DNA of 64,000 bases from Pogostemon cablin (GCA_023678885.1 CM042963.1:27655542-27719541); one strand, 5' to 3'; positions 33,416 to 46,964 are shown, counted from the first letter of the stretch. Numbers and translations: made by a program. The notes: generated by a model not told the origin, from the sequence alone.

Positions 33416-35452
33416 ATGCTCACAAGATCAAAGAAAGGTAATCTTGAACCGTATAATCCTGAGATTGGAGCATCATCAAGAAAGAAGAAGAAGAAGAAGA
33501 AGAAGAGCAAGGCAAAGACAATTGACCCAACTGAAGCTCTGAATTTTGGAGTCAAGGTTGACGAGCAGATTTCGCAGACGATTGAGGCTACAACTGAAGT
33601 TAATTTGGAAGTAGGAACAGTCAACATGGCAGCGAATCCGGATAATCTAGCCATCCGAGAGGTTTTCAAAAATAATGGGGCTGGAAATTATGAGCTTTTA
33701 GGAGCAAGGGAAACTAACACAGCTTTCGATCTTCATCCCGCTCTTATTAGCATGATAGAAAGGAACTCCTTTTCAGGAGGTTCTTTCGAGGATCCCCAAC
33801 AGCATCTGAACAAGTTCTTGGGTTATGCAAGTACTCAAAAAGACGTAGGAGAACATGAAGATGCTAGGAAGATCCTTTTGTTCAAATTCTCGCTTACAGA
33901 AAAGGCGAGGGATTGGTACGATACTATTAACGCAGCTGAGTGCACCACGTGGGAGCAATTGAAGTTAAGATTCTTGGAAAGGTATATGCCACCTTCGAAG
34001 GTGTTTAAGATGAAGTAAGATGTTAACCAATTTGTTATCAGTGGAGGTGAGAAATTTCATGAAGCGTGGGATAGATTCAAGGACATGCTCAGGAAATGCC
34101 CTCAACATGGGCTATCTAAAGCCCAATATATCAGTATATTCTATAATGGATTGGACTATGAATCAAGAGTGTTACTTGATGCTTCTTCTAATAGAGCATT
34201 GCTTACAAAGTCATCCGTTGAGGCCGAGAAATTGTTTGAAGACATATCGATTAATTCGAGGGATTAGCCGACTGATAGAGTTAGAGGTACGTATGTCCTT
34301 GGGAAGGTAGCTCAGGTTGAACAAGCAATGGTGAAAACAAGGAGAGAGGATGAGATCGTTTCAAGCTTGTCCAATATCAACAAGCTACTTGAGTCTCAAC
34401 AGAAGCAGATCAGCGAGATATCTCAACGAGTACCAATCATGCAGCAAGAGATGATGAATAATGGAACAATCCAAGAAGAATTGGAGGAAGCAAATTATGC
34501 CATGGGTCAAAGTATTCAAGGAACGAGGTACCCAAATCAAGGAAACCGGAACTACCAAGGGAACTATCGAGGAAACTTGAACAATCGTGGTCCCTCTGGT
34601 GGTTATCAACAACAACCAAGGAGGCCCAAATTTTCGTGGAGCAATACGAACAATGCACTGCAACTTCCGATCGGTGTTGATCCGGGAGAAAAGTTGGAAG
34701 AAGAGAAGCCTAGTTTTGAGGATACTGTGAACAGGTACATGGCGAAGAATGATGAAAGAGTGAACCGCCTTGAGGCCAAACTTGAGAAAAAGATTGATGA
34801 TCACCACAAAGATTTGTCCACTCAAGTGAAAGATCTCACGTTGTTGATGGGTACAATTGCAGAGAATGTGAACACAATGACTCAATCTGTAGGCAAAGGG
34901 AAGTTTCCGTCTCAGAGTATAGAGAATCCAAAGTCATGTAATGCCATCACACTGAGGTCGGGAACGCAGTACGAGGGACCGATGAGGCCGGAATCAAAGT
35001 TGGAATTTTCTAAGCCTCGGTTCAACCAACACCCACAGGGTTCGACCTGTCATACAGGTCGAACCATGGTCGAATCTCATCAGCAAAAGCACTCTATTTT
35101 ATCGCAGGAACGGTTCGACCACGACCGTAATGGTTCGACCAACCCACCAGGTCGAACACAGGTCAAACCGGAGGATAGAAACTATACAGTGAAGCAGTTC
35201 GACCTAGGGGGCGATTGTTCGACCTCCAATGTTGGTCGAACCCTAGTCGAACCTCAAGAGCAGAATGAGATCAGTCTTCCAGAAGAGAGGTTCGACCAAT
35301 ACAAACCTAGTTCGACCTCTCAAAAAAGTCGAACAATGGTCGAACCTCGCCAAGACATTTTGATTGATGCACCTGATGTTCCTTTCGATGTCAATGCGAC
35401 TCTAGTGGTACGGAATGAGCAAAGTACATATATAATAGCTGAGAAAAAATAG
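33416..35452 (+). pseudogene. AthC gag (broken by stops)
   Basis: Same protein as AthA gag, here with the 306 bp segment retained (GLSKAQYISIFYNGLDYESR, LFEDISINSRD). The frame is shared across 33416-34018, 34085-34267 and 34328-35452. It is broken by TAA at 34016 (CAA in AthA), TAG at 34265 (probably TGG) and TAG at 35450 (TGG in AthA). The repeat array before protease (about 35021-35345) has four units instead of five. No single position is stopped in both AthA and AthC within gag, so the stops arose independently. Confidence 0.87.
35021..35345 (+). repeat. AthC in-frame repeat array between gag and protease
   Basis: Same GTTCGACC...GGTCGAACC array as AthA 16361-16790, one 93 bp unit shorter. 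Confidence 0.88.
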
Positions 35453-38391
35453 GAAAGAGCTAAGCGATTTAGAGCCGAAAGGGAGAAAGCGGAGAAGGTT
35501 GATCGTGATGAATGGGGGATTCCCAAAACAAAGATACCTCCACCGTTTCCCTACAAGCTAGTGAAGAAGGGATTGGAAGAGAAATTCAAGAAGTTTTCAG
35601 AGATAATGAACAAGATAAGCTTGAACATCCCTTTCTCAGAGGCAATCATGGAGATGCCATACTATTCTCGATTCCTTAAAGACATATTGATGAAGAAGCG
35701 AAGCTTAACCGGAATTGAAACGGTAAACTTATCTGAGAATTGTAGCTCAATTATTCAAAAGAAGTTGCCGCCTAAGATAAAAGATCCGGGGAGCTTTACT
35801 ATTCTATGTGAGATCGGAAAGGGGCCGGCACGACGAGCTTTATGCGATCTAGGGGCAAGCATCAATTTGATGTCGTTGTCCATCTTTCAAAGGCTTGGTT
35901 TGGGGAGTTGACCCCGACAACAGTGGCTATCCAATTGGCAGATAGATCAATGACGTTTCCGAAAGGTATTGTTGAAGATGTTCTTGTAAAGGTGGAGAAG
36001 CTAGTCTTTCCTGTGGATTTCCTTGTACTAGAGATGGATGATGATAAGGATAATATTCCTTTAATCTTGGGGAGACCATTCCTTGCTACGGTTGGAGCTA
36101 TGATAGATATTCGGAAGGGAGAACTTAAGCTGCGAATGGACAAAGAAGAAGTACTTTTCAACTTGGACAAAGCAATGAAGATGCCAATGGAGTCCCAGTG
36201 TTATAGTATTGACGTGGTGGAGGAGATTGTGAAGGAGGATATGTCTCTGATCTTGTCAAAGGATCCTCTTGAGATATGTTTGATGGAGTCTCTTACTTAT
36301 CCCACTATGGAGCTTGACGGACTTTTTAACGAGGTATGTATTGAATTTCTTGAAAACTTACTTGCTTTGGGTGATGACAGGTTTGAATTGGAAAGAACTA
36401 AGGTGGAAGAAGTCAAATGGAAGAAAAGAAAGAGGAGTTGAAACCATTGCCGGAACACTTGAAGTACGTTTTTCTTGGTGATAATGCAAAATATCCGGTA
36501 ATTGTATCTTCTTCCCTTAATGATGATCAACTTGAGGAGTTATTAGATGTCTTACAGAAGTACAAGTCTGCAATAGGGTGGTCACTTGATGATTTGAAAG
36601 GTATTAGTCCTTCGTATTGTATGCATCGGATTAGGTTGTTGGATGAAGCCAAGGTGAGTGTTCAAAATCAGCGGAGGGTGAATCCCGCAATTCAAGAGGT
36701 GATAAAAGCAAATCCTTACGTGGTTGGATGCTAGAATTATATATCCTATTAGTGATAGTCCCCATGTGAGTCCATTGCATGTAGTTGCTAAAAAGGGGGG
36801 CATGACTGTAGTGAAAGCTGAGAATGGAGAAGCTATAGCCACGAGGATTCCTACGGGATGGCGTACATGTGTGGATTACAGGAAATTAAATGAGAACACG
36901 TGTAAGGACCATTTTCCTCTTCCTTTTATGGACCAAATGTTAGATCGTCCTGCAGGTTATGAGTTTTATTGTTTCTTGGATGGATACTCGGGGTACAACC
37001 AAATCATGATTGCTCCCGAGGATCAAGAAAATACTACTTTTACTTGCCCCTACGGGACCTTTGCTTTTAGGAAGATGCCGTTTGGATTGTGTAATGCGCC
37101 TGCTACTTTTCAGAGATGCATGATGGTGATTTTTGATGGTTTGATAGAGAAGATCATGGAGGTGTTCATGGACGATTTTTCAGTTTTTGGTTCCTCTTTT
37201 GTTATTTGTTTGTCTAACCTTGCTATTGTTTTGAAGATGTGTCAAGAAACTAATCTTGTCTTGAATTGGGAGAAGTGCCACTTCATGGTGAAGGATGGGA
37301 TTGTTCTTGGGCATCATGTTTCCGCTAAGGGATTACAAGTAGATCGTGCTAAAGTGGTGGCAATTGAGAAGCTTCCACCACCGACTAATGAAAGAGGAGT
37401 GCGGTCCTTCCTTGGACACGCCGGTTTTTACAGGAGATTCATAAAAGACTTCTCAAAATACTCTAAGCCCTTATCTCATTTACTTGAAAAGGATATTCCT
37501 TTTGTGTTTAATGATGAGTGTCTAACAGCTTTTCAAGTTTTGAAGGAGGCGCTAATTACTGCCCCTATCTTGATCACACCAGACTGGACTCAACCGTTTG
37601 TACTTATGTGTGATGCAAGTGATGTAGCACTGGGTGTGGTGCTCGGGCAGCTAAGGGAGAAGAAGTTCTGCGTCATTTACTAAGCGAGTAAGACTTTCGA
37701 TGCAGCACAGAAGAATTACACGGTGACTGAAAAGGAGTTTTTGGCTGTTGTGTATGCATTCGATAAGTTCCGTCAGTATTTGGTTGGCATGAAGACGATT
37801 GTGTATACGGATCATTCAGCGATTCGGTATTTGATGGAGAAAAAGGAGACGAAGCCTAGAATTATAAGGTGGATTTTACTACTTTAGGAGTTTGACATGG
37901 AGATTCGAACCGTTTACAAGACGGTGTTAGATATGTCACCGTATCAAATTGTCTATGGGAAGCCGTGCCACTTACCTGTGGAGATTCAACAAAAAGCATT
38001 TTGGGCTTTGCGACGCTTGAACTTGACCCTCAAGGATGTGAAAGAGTTGAGGATAACTCACATAAATCGATTGGATGAGTTTAGGAGTCGTGCTTACAAG
38101 AATTCGGAGATCTATAAGGAAAGAATGAAGAGGTGGCATGATTCTAAGATCTCATACAAGGAGTTCAAGCAAGGAGATGAGGTACTACTTTTTAACTCTC
38201 GATTGAAGCTTTTTGCAGGCAAGTTGAAGTCGAAGTGGACGGGACCGTTCATGATTCATCGAGCCTTAGGAGGGGGGAGTTTTGAGCTTATTGACAAAGA
38301 TGGAGACGTTATCACGGCGAATGGGCATCGGTTGAAGCATTATAAGTCGCCGGATGATGCGTGTGTCATTTTTAATGATACCTTGATCTGA
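35453..38391 (+). pseudogene. AthC pol (frameshifts and 968 bp deletion)
   Basis: Protease (LCDLGASINLMSLSIFQRLG) shifts frame at about 35905 by a one-base loss. A roughly 50 bp deletion near 36420 and a 2-base loss near 36705 follow. RT and RNase H run 36724-37683 (catalytic FMDD present; LMCDASDVALGVVLG) to a TAA at 37681 (TAC in AthA), with a further TAG near 37885. At 37904 a deletion joins RNase H (MEIR) directly to the distal integrase (TVYKTVLDMSPYQIVYG), removing the zinc finger and the D,D,E core. No integrase function is possible. Confidence 0.9.
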
Positions 38392-39256
38392 TTTGGTACC
38401 ATCGTGACTCTCCGACGTTAAATATAAGCGCTTGTTGAGGGCTTACTCTTCCGTTTTATTGCTTTATTTCTTTTGTGTGAGTAAAAAATTTTTATATTTG
38501 ACGTGCTTACTTTTTGGCAATTACATCTCTTTGCAAACTTAGTTTCGACTTTAGTTTCTCCTAAGTTTGGGGGGTGTGATGTACTTACCTCGATAAGCAC
38601 CGACAGTATAATCTTTTCTTTGTATTGTTTGTTAGGGGAGTTGGTTTTTGCGGCCATATTGAAATTTTAATCGATGTTGATGTGATGAATTTTTTAAACT
38701 TGCCTAATGTTCAATGGTTTTTGGTTGTATTTTCTTTTACGGAGTTACTCATGAATGATGTCTTGTGGAACAATTTCTGAAGTTGTGCTCTAGATTGTAC
38801 CTAATGAGTTGTGTTGAAGCTTGAAGTGTGTAGTGAATGAACAACACTCAGTTTTGAAAATCAAAAGGATGGTTGAATTTCATGGTGAATGGTGATATTG
38901 TGACTTATTTCATATGAATTCATGTTTGTTGGTTGAGAATGTTTGATTATAGATTGAACTTGATGGTTTATGTGAATTGATCAACATTATTGTGCAACTA
39001 TTAGGTCAAGCATGCTAGTTTGGTTGAATTGGTATTCGAATTGGAGTAGTTCATGTTCTGAATTGTTGAAACTGTTATGAATTGCTTGAATTGTTGATGC
39101 ATGCTTGTTGGTTATTTAAAGAAGGTTGATTGAAGATGTTTTGAGCATGTTGAATAAGCAAGTGGTGTTGAGACGATAGTTGGAGTGATTATGCATTGAT
39201 GCTTGAAGTCTTGAGTAGAGTATGTAATGTGCTAGTCAAATACTTGTTTTCTTGTT
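38392..39256 (+). other. AthC spacer between pol and env-like frame (deleted cluster)
   Basis: Contains the internal polypurine-like tract (near 38563). The motif cluster is absent because of a 676 bp deletion joined at ATGGTT (about 38869). Confidence 0.75.
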
Positions 39257-40807
39257 TTGTTGGTTGGATTGAAGTATTTATTTTCAGGAAAGGGACAAGG
39301 ATCAAATAAAGGTAAAGGGAAGGCAGAGGAGGAAAGATCGAAGAAGAGGCATGACAGGCCTTCGAATTTGGACAAAGTGACAAGGAAACTGAGGTTACAA
39401 GATCGTTTACCCAAAAATTTCAAGATTCATATGCAAGATTGGGATGAGATCAAAGAGAAGTGGGAAGAAGTTTCAGACAAGATAGCTCGCACTCGATACC
39501 AAGATGATGAGGCGATGAGGATAATGAGAATAGGGGATGACATCTTTTGGATGTTCGATCAAGTAGGGATCCGGAGATTCATGGAGTTGAAGTGGCCGAC
39601 ATACTTCCATGTTACAGCGGAAGTAGTTTGATCATTTGAGATGGAGAAGGACCTGCTTGGGTACCCGTATCAGTGTACGTTTCAGCTTGGCGGAGTGAGA
39701 AGGAGATGGACGTCTGAGGATTTCAATGAGTTGTTTGAGACGCCTTTAGAGATCCCTCGATTGGAAAATGATGCATTCAATGCAAATCGGTTTTGGAGGG
39801 AGATCACAAGGGAGATTCGAGACTATAAGATCAGACAGGCTTGTGCTTCCGCAATAAAGAAACCAGTCTTGAGGTACATGGACCGAGTCCTGAGCAACAC
39901 GTTATTCGCCTGCTCGGAGGGGAGTGTTGTGTCTAGAGGAGAGCTTTACGCCCTGTGGTGTATGCTAAACGGGGTGCAGTTCAATGTTGGAGCTTATTTC
40001 ATTGCGCAGCTACATCGATTCAAGATCATTAGATTTCAAAAGATGAATATTGGAGGGTTACTGACGATCGTGGCTGAGCATTACAACTTGGATTTCACCG
40101 GCATTACACCAGTAGAAGGAGAACATGATTTGATGATGATCACGTGCGTGAAGGGAGGATTTGCCCATTTTAGAGATGGAGATTGGTTCTTCACGAGGGG
40201 TCTCAAGCCTTTCGAATTTATGTTCCCCTTCAACGTGAGCAACTTGACAACTATTCGGGAAGCAAGGAATAAGTTGATGAATTCTCTCGGACATACCGCC
40301 TTATCCGTGGTAGTGAAGTCGGGTGGTGATTGGAGAGCGGTAGCGCAGATGTGTGCTAAGGGGAGAATGGCTGAGTTACAGCAGATCATTGATCAAGGAG
40401 AGTTCCGTCCACCTCAGCCACAGCAGCCTGAAGAGGAGGATCAGGTAGATGAGCAGCCGGAGATGGAGATTCCGGAAGAAGAGCAGCATGACGCGCCTCA
40501 GCATGCTCCGGTACCGCAGCAGCAGCGGGCAGTCCCAGGTACATGGGAGCAGCTTCGCTTGATTCATGAGCAGCTGGTCGTGGTAGTAGCTGCACAGTAG
40601 GAGACGAACAAGCAGCTCGCGCTCGCTAACGCCAACTACGCCATGCTGAACGAGAGGTACTCTGCCTTGGATGAGCATGTTGGTAGAGTGAGTAGTCGAG
40701 TGGATATGATGGATAGGCACATTACCAGCCTGTGCCGAGCTGTGGAGAATAGGATGGATGAGGATGACAAAGATGATGATGAGGATGATGATGCTCCTAG
40801 GGAGTAG
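39257..40807 (+). pseudogene. AthC Athila ORF1/env-like frame (nearly open)
   Basis: This is the best-preserved copy of the ORF1/env-like frame. A single private stop (TGA at 39629, TGC in AthA) divides an N-terminal basic segment from a 319-codon stretch covering the conserved core (FWREITREIRDYKIRQ, RYMDRVLSNTLFACSEG, NIGGLLTIVAEHYNLDFTG) and the proline/glutamine/glutamate-rich part. The TAG at 40598-40600 is shared with AthA. The frame then stays open through a coiled-coil-like segment and an acidic tail to TAG at 40805-40807. Confidence 0.82.
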
Positions 40808-42135
40808 TTTCAGGTTTTCTTTTGGCTTCTCCGATTCATCTTATCTCTCATTCTTCTTTTTATTTTTACAGATTGGGGTGTGATTCATGTGTAAGTGGCA
40901 TGTACTTGATATAGTTGATCTTGTATGATTGATTTGTATATGGGCTGTTGATTCTGTGCATTCATGTGTTCACGTGTTTATTTTCATTGAAAAGAGCATG
41001 TATAATTTGTTAAGTATGTGGAATTCATGAGGAATTGATCTTGATTATGTGCTATGAGGAGTATTAGGAATTGATTTACCTATGTGAGGATTTGAGCCTC
41101 TATCATGTTTGATCATGATAGTTTATTTTTGAGAGAATCATTCGTATGAACGTATTCTAGAACTTGGCTTGGCGTCTTGTGTGAAACTTACAATTGATGA
41201 AATATTAGGACATGATCTTAGGCCATTTTTGATTAATTGAGTCACTTAGCCAAATTTTACCTTTCCTAATGATCCTATAAACCTTTGGTAGCCCTGTTTG
41301 AGCTTTTAAAAGCTTTTTCTTTGGTAAGCCAAATAAAAGAGCCTTATTTACCTTATTTGAGCTTTGAAAATACCCTATTCATTGGTAGAGAGAGTGAGGT
41401 GAATAAGTGTGCAAGAAGAAAAGAAAGATGGAATGAGGTTTAGTAAGAAAAGTACATGGTTAAATCTTGTTAGGGGTAGTGCCTGAAACTGGTACCCCGA
41501 ATTGCTTATACATGGGGCTTGAAGTTTTAAAAAGCAGCTGAATGATGTTCGAGAAGGGTAGTGCCTATAACTGGTACCCGAGCGATCAAAAGAAGAATGA
41601 TGTTGATGCAAGGAAGAGAAGGAAAATCAAAAATTGCAAGTGCAAGAGAAGAATTGGAGGAGAATATGAAGCCGAATGAGAAATCAAGAACCTCCAAGGT
41701 AACTCTCTACTAGTATTTTAAGTCACTATGTCCAAATTTTCCTACCCTTTCCAAAGAGCCAACATTACAACCTAGAAACAAGTCCTTTGTGATCCTAGTA
41801 TTAAGTTGATGTGAGTTGATTTTTGAGACCTTTGCCAAACTTATGGTTACGCGTGAATATGAATTGATATGAGTTTTTATACTAGCCTATAGTGCCTCAC
41901 GCACGTGAGCAAAAGAGAGTAAAGACTTATCTTGTCAGCTAGATTACTTAGTACTCCGAATGGTGAATGATTGGATTGATTTTACATGAGTAAAATATAT
42001 GATGCAAGTAATTCTTGTTTGATTTAATGAAGTGGCATGTGTAATATGTGTTGTACTTGATCTTGTTGAATTATACACGACTCCTGTGGTTTAAATTGGT
42101 TGCCTCGGGACGAGCAACATGTAAGTTTGGGGGTT
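40808..42135 (+). other. AthC 3' untranslated region and polypurine tract
   Basis: Non-coding. It holds two GGTAGTGCC...GGTACCC words (near 41475-41497 and 41559-41581) and the polypurine tract TTTGGGGGTT (42126-42135). Confidence 0.75.
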
Positions 42136-43803
42136 TGATGAGTGTGTAAATTCACAAGTTTGGCACCATGTTTTGTGCTAGTTTTGGAGATTTTTGATGT
42201 GAAAATAGGTGGAAAACCTATATATATTGTGAATTAGCATGAATCAGGTGTTAGTGGAGCTATTTGAGTGGTTTTCATAGCAAAAACGGAGTGGAAGTGC
42301 TAAGAGTCGAAGAGATGAAGTCGAGTCATGCGAACCGCCCAAGAAATAGGAGGGTTCGACATGGTTGGAGGAGGGTTCGACCTCTCCAGCAGGTCGAACC
42401 AGCGTTGCTGAGCTTACAGAAGAAGGTTCGACCACGACTCAAGGGGTTCGACCTGTCCATCAGGTCGAACCAAGGTCGAACCAGTTCGCAGAAAAGAGGA
42501 TCGACCACGACGTTTGAGTTAGACTTGCCAGTTGGTCGAATCGGGAGTGGAAATTGTCCAGTGATGAGGTTCGACCTGGGGTTCGACCAAGTCCTGAGAG
42601 GTTCGACCTGTTCAAGAGGTCGAACCAGTGCAGAATTCTTCCAGTAGCGGGGTTCGACTTGGGGTTCGACCTGTGGCTAGTTGTTCGACCTGTTTGACGA
42701 GGTCGAACCTATGTGCGGGAACTTACCTTATCCAGATTTTCGAGGCCGAAAAGCGTGAGATCACTTAGAAAGCCCATTCCAAGCCCTAGAGACGTGATTA
42801 CAAGTATAAAAGGAGGCTCATGCAGAGAATAAAGGGAGCTTTTGATCATCAATCATAAGGGAGACAAGAGTAGAGGTGGCGATCCATCCGGAGGGCTGTG
42901 ACAGAAGTTCGCTGAAGGTTCAATTAAGAATGATCAATCTATCCATGATTGTTCCTAGATCAATCATGGGCTAGAACCGCCTTGGTAGTTCTAGGGTTAT
43001 GAAAGTTTCATGATGTAATTCGTATTACGTGTGTAAAACTCCGTACAACACTACCTGTGGTTTGTTTTATATAAGATTGCATATTTAATCCATACTCATA
43101 GTCGTTTTGTGCATCAATAATCGTTGTGTAGAGTCTGAATACATAACATGGTTATTGGTTGAGTGCGTTCACTACTGAGCAGGGTTTATTGTTATAATTC
43201 TAAGTGAAGGGATTTCGAAGTATTATTAGAACCGTCTTATATGAATATTTATTAATTGAATTAAATTCAGGTTGATAAATAGGATGAAGAATATAACTTT
43301 ATAGTACCTAAAAAGGGAGATCAAATCGGGTTAGATTCTAGACGTGGAAGATAATTGATTATGATAGTACCTAGAAAGGGGGGTGAAGTATATCTCTTGC
43401 TCCGAGGTTATTCACATGCGTCAAGCGCATATTTACTTGTGTCTATAGAGTAAACTTGCATGGTCTAGTGATGCGTCCACAAACCACAGGGCAGAGTCGG
43501 ACACCATCACATAAAAATACGAATTGCTAGTGAAACTAGATGACCCGACGAACTACCTACTATTCTTCTTGATCACAACTCACTTTTCTCTAACTCTTGC
43601 TATTTCTTTTTGCTATTTCGATTAGAAGTCATTATTCCTTAAACCTTTACAATTACCAAACATAGTCTAAAGTATACTAGAATATAATGAAATTGATGTT
43701 TAACCGTCCCGTGGGTTCGTTAATGTAACTTGGTCATCTTCACGACTACAATTGATATCCTTATACTTGAGGATTAATTTGTGTGTTGAGAAAACCCCTA
43801 TCA
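42136..43803 (+). repeat. AthC 3' LTR
   Basis: 1668 bp. It matches 31636-33303 with about 50 differences by eye and is followed by CCCCC. Confidence 0.95.
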
Positions 43804-43808
43804 CCCCC

Positions 43809-46800
43809 ATACATCGAAGATCTCGACAACAATGCTTGGTCGAAGTGGCATCTCATCTCTCCTACTTATGTTCCCCATCCTTTGATATCTATCGCAGGAT
43901 GCCACATAGGTTTCACAATCTTTAAACAAAGTAGGTCAATAAATAGCAGATTAAAGTACCTTTGCTACAGTCTTTTGAGCTCCGAAGTGCCCCCGTTAGG
44001 TTGTGCATGGCAAAAATCAAGAATGCTTTCCATCTTCATCTCAGGCACACACCTACAGACTATGGAATCCGTACATATCTTGTAGACAAATGCATCATAC
44101 CATATAAATGTCTCAACATCCCTCTTGAATTTTGCAAGTTGATATCGGTTAAGATCTCTCGGAATTTCTCCTACGATAATGTAATTCACATAATCTGCAC
44201 ACCATGGATCCATCCCTTGGACAGCCACCACACATGCTCTTTCCGCTCCTTCAACAAACACTGCCATTATCTTCTTATCAGGGAACATCTCTTCAATGTA
44301 ATCGAAAGAATTATCACAGTGCTCCCTTGTCTCCAACCTCGATAGGTGATCTGCCAATACGTTCTCCTTACCTTTCTTATCTTGGATCTCCATATCGAAC
44401 TCTTGCAGAAGAAAGATCCATCTAATGATCCTTGGCTTCGTTTCCTTCTTCTCCATCTAGTATCGGATCGCAGAATGATCCGTATACACTATAGTCCTCA
44501 TGCTAACCAAATACTATCGAAACTTATTGAACGCGTACACCACAGCCAAAAACTCCTTTTCAGTCACTCTGTAGTTCTTTTGTGCAGCATCAAAAGTCTT
44601 ACTCGCATAGTAAATGGCGCAGAACTTCTTTTCTCTCAACTGCCCAAGCACCACTCCAAGTGCTAAATCACTTGCATCATACATAAGTACAAATAGCTGA
44701 GTCTAATCCGGTGTGATCAAGATATGTGCAGTAATAAGCGCCTCTTTCAAAACCTGAAAAGCTGTTAGACACTCTTCAACAAAAAATAAAAAGGAACATC
44801 CTTTTCAAGTAAATGAGATAAGGGCTTGGAGTATTTCGAGAAGTCTTTTATGAATCTTCTATAAAAACCAGTGTGTCCAAGGAAGGACCGCACCCATTTT
44901 CATTAGTAGGCGGTGGAAGCTTCTCGATCGCCACCACCTTTGCTCTATCCACTTACAATCCCTTGGCCGAAATATGATGGCCAAGAACAATCCTATCTCT
45001 TATCATGAAGTGGCACTTTTCCCAATTCAAGACAAGATTAGTTTCTTGGCATCTCTTCAAAACAGTAGCAAGGTTAGATAAACAAATATCAAAGAAGGAA
45101 CCAAACACAGAAAAATCATCCATAAACACCTCCATGATCTTTTCTATCAACCCGTCAAATATGGCCATCATGCAACGCTGAAATGTAGCAGTCGCATTAC
45201 ATAATCCAAAAGGCATTTTTTTAAAGGCAAAAGTTCCATAAGGGAAAGTAAAAGTAGTATTTTCTCGATCCTCAGGTGTAATCATAATCTGATTATAACC
45301 CGAGTACCCATCCAAGAAATAATAATACTCATACCCCACAAGACGATCAAGCATTTGATCTATGAAAAGAAGGGGAAAATGGTCTTTACATGTATTTTCA
45401 TTTAGTTTTCTGTAATCCGTACACACACGCCATCCCGTAGGAATCCTAGTGGTTAATGTCTCACCATCCTCTGCTTTCACAAATGTCCTTTTTTTAGCTA
45501 CCACATGCAATGGACTCACATGGGAACTATCACTAATGAGATAAATAATTCCAACATCTAGCCACATTAGGATTTGCTTCCTAATCACTTCTTGAATAGC
45601 GGGATTCACCCTCCGCTGATTCTGAATGCTACTCTTGGCCTCATCTAACAATCTTATTCTATGCATGCAATATGAAGGACTAATACCTTTTAAATCATCA
45701 AGAGACCATCCAATCACAGACTTATACTTCCTAAGCACGTCTAACAATTCCTCAAGTTGATCATCATCAAGGGAAGAAGATACAATTACCGGATATTTTC
45801 CATTGTCACCAAGATAGGCATACTTCAAGTGTTCCGGTAGCGGTTTCAACTACTCTTTCTTCTCTTCCTGAGGGGTGTTCTCTCTATCCAATGGTAAGTA
45901 TTTCCTAGTCCACTTGACCTCTTCAAACTTTGTCCTCTCCGATTGATACCTGTCATCACCCAAAGCAAGCAAGTTTTTAAGAAAATCAATATATACCACG
46001 TTGGAGAGTTCATCTAGCTCTGTGGTGGGAAAAGTAAGAGACTCCATCAAGCATGTCTCAAGAGGATCCTTAGAAAGAATCAGAGACATGTCTTCTTTAA
46101 CAATCTCCTCCACCATATCAATGTTATTATACTGTGTCTCCATTGGCATCTTCATTGCTTTGTCCAAGTTAAATAATACCTCTTCTTTATCCATCCTCAG
46201 CCGTAGCTCACCCTTTTGCACATCAATCATGATCCCGCAGTAGCAAGAAAAGGTCTCCCTAAGATTAGAGGAATATTATCCTTGTCATCTTTCATCTTAA
46301 GAACAAGAAAGTCCACAGGAAAGACAAGCTTCTCTACTTTGACAAGAACATCTTCAATCACACCCTTCGGAAAGGTCATAGACCTATCTGCTAGTCGTAG
46401 AGCCACTGATGTGGGAGTTAACTCTCCCAAACCAAGTCGTTTAAAGATAGACAGTGGCATCAAATTAATACTTGCTCCAAGATCGCACAAGGCTCGTCGT
46501 ACCGTCCCTTTTCCAATTTCACATAAGATAGTGAAGCTTCCCGAATCTTTCAACTTAGCTGGCAGCTTTCTTTGTATGATTGAGCTGCAATTCTCCGACA
46601 GGTTCACAGTTCCAATTCCGTTCAAGCTTCTCTTCTTTAAAAGTATATCCTTTAGAAAACGGGCATAATATGGCATCTCCAAGATCGCTTCAGAGAAAGG
46701 AATGTTCAAACTTATCTTGTTTATGATATCTGAAAACCTCTTGAACTTTTCTTCCAATCCCTTTTTGACAAGCTTGAAAGGAAACGGTGGAGGTATCTTT

Positions 46801-46964
46801 GTTTTGGGAATCCCTCATTCATCACGTTCAACCTTCTCCGCTTTATCCTTCTTGGCTCTCAATCTCTTGGCTCTTTCTCAATTTTTTTCTACTACTGTAA
46901 GCTCGGTATTCTGCTCTTGAGATGTAGCTGGAGTATTTTGATCAGCAGGTGTCGCATTCGCTAT
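43809..46964 (-). pseudogene. AthB pol: protease, RT, RNase H, integrase N-terminus (broken)
   Basis: Reading the minus strand from 46964 down: protease region (LCDLGASINLMPLSIFKRLG at about 46480-46430; LILGRPFLATAG), then a frame break at about 46230. The RT segment follows (GWRVCTDYRKLNENTCKDHF, FLDGYSGYNQIMI, catalytic FMDD near 45118). RNase H is partly degenerate (44460-44760). The integrase zinc-finger start is HAQPNGGTSELKRL, with a small frameshift that disrupts it. It ends at the AthC insertion (43804-43808 duplicated CCCCC), and the rest continues at 31635. Several frames are needed to read it, so it is dead. Confidence 0.88.

Larger units (their letters stand above)
31636..43803 (+). 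mobile_element. AthC: Athila-type Ty3/gypsy LTR retrotransposon with internal deletions
   Basis: LTRs at 31636-33303 and 42136-43803 are both 1668 bp and are flanked by CCCCC (31631-31635, 43804-43808). Same subfamily and orientation as AthA, inserted in the AthB integrase gene. It is 12,168 bp, shorter than AthA, because of deletions in RNase H/integrase (about 968 bp at 37904) and between pol and env-like frame (676 bp near 38875). It keeps the 306 bp gag segment that AthA lost. About 50 LTR differences by eye make it older than AthA. Confidence 0.95.

Noticed and set aside
37897..38391. 164-codon frame as a separate gene
   Set aside because: It is the distal integrase joined to an RNase H remnant by the AthC deletion, not an independent gene.
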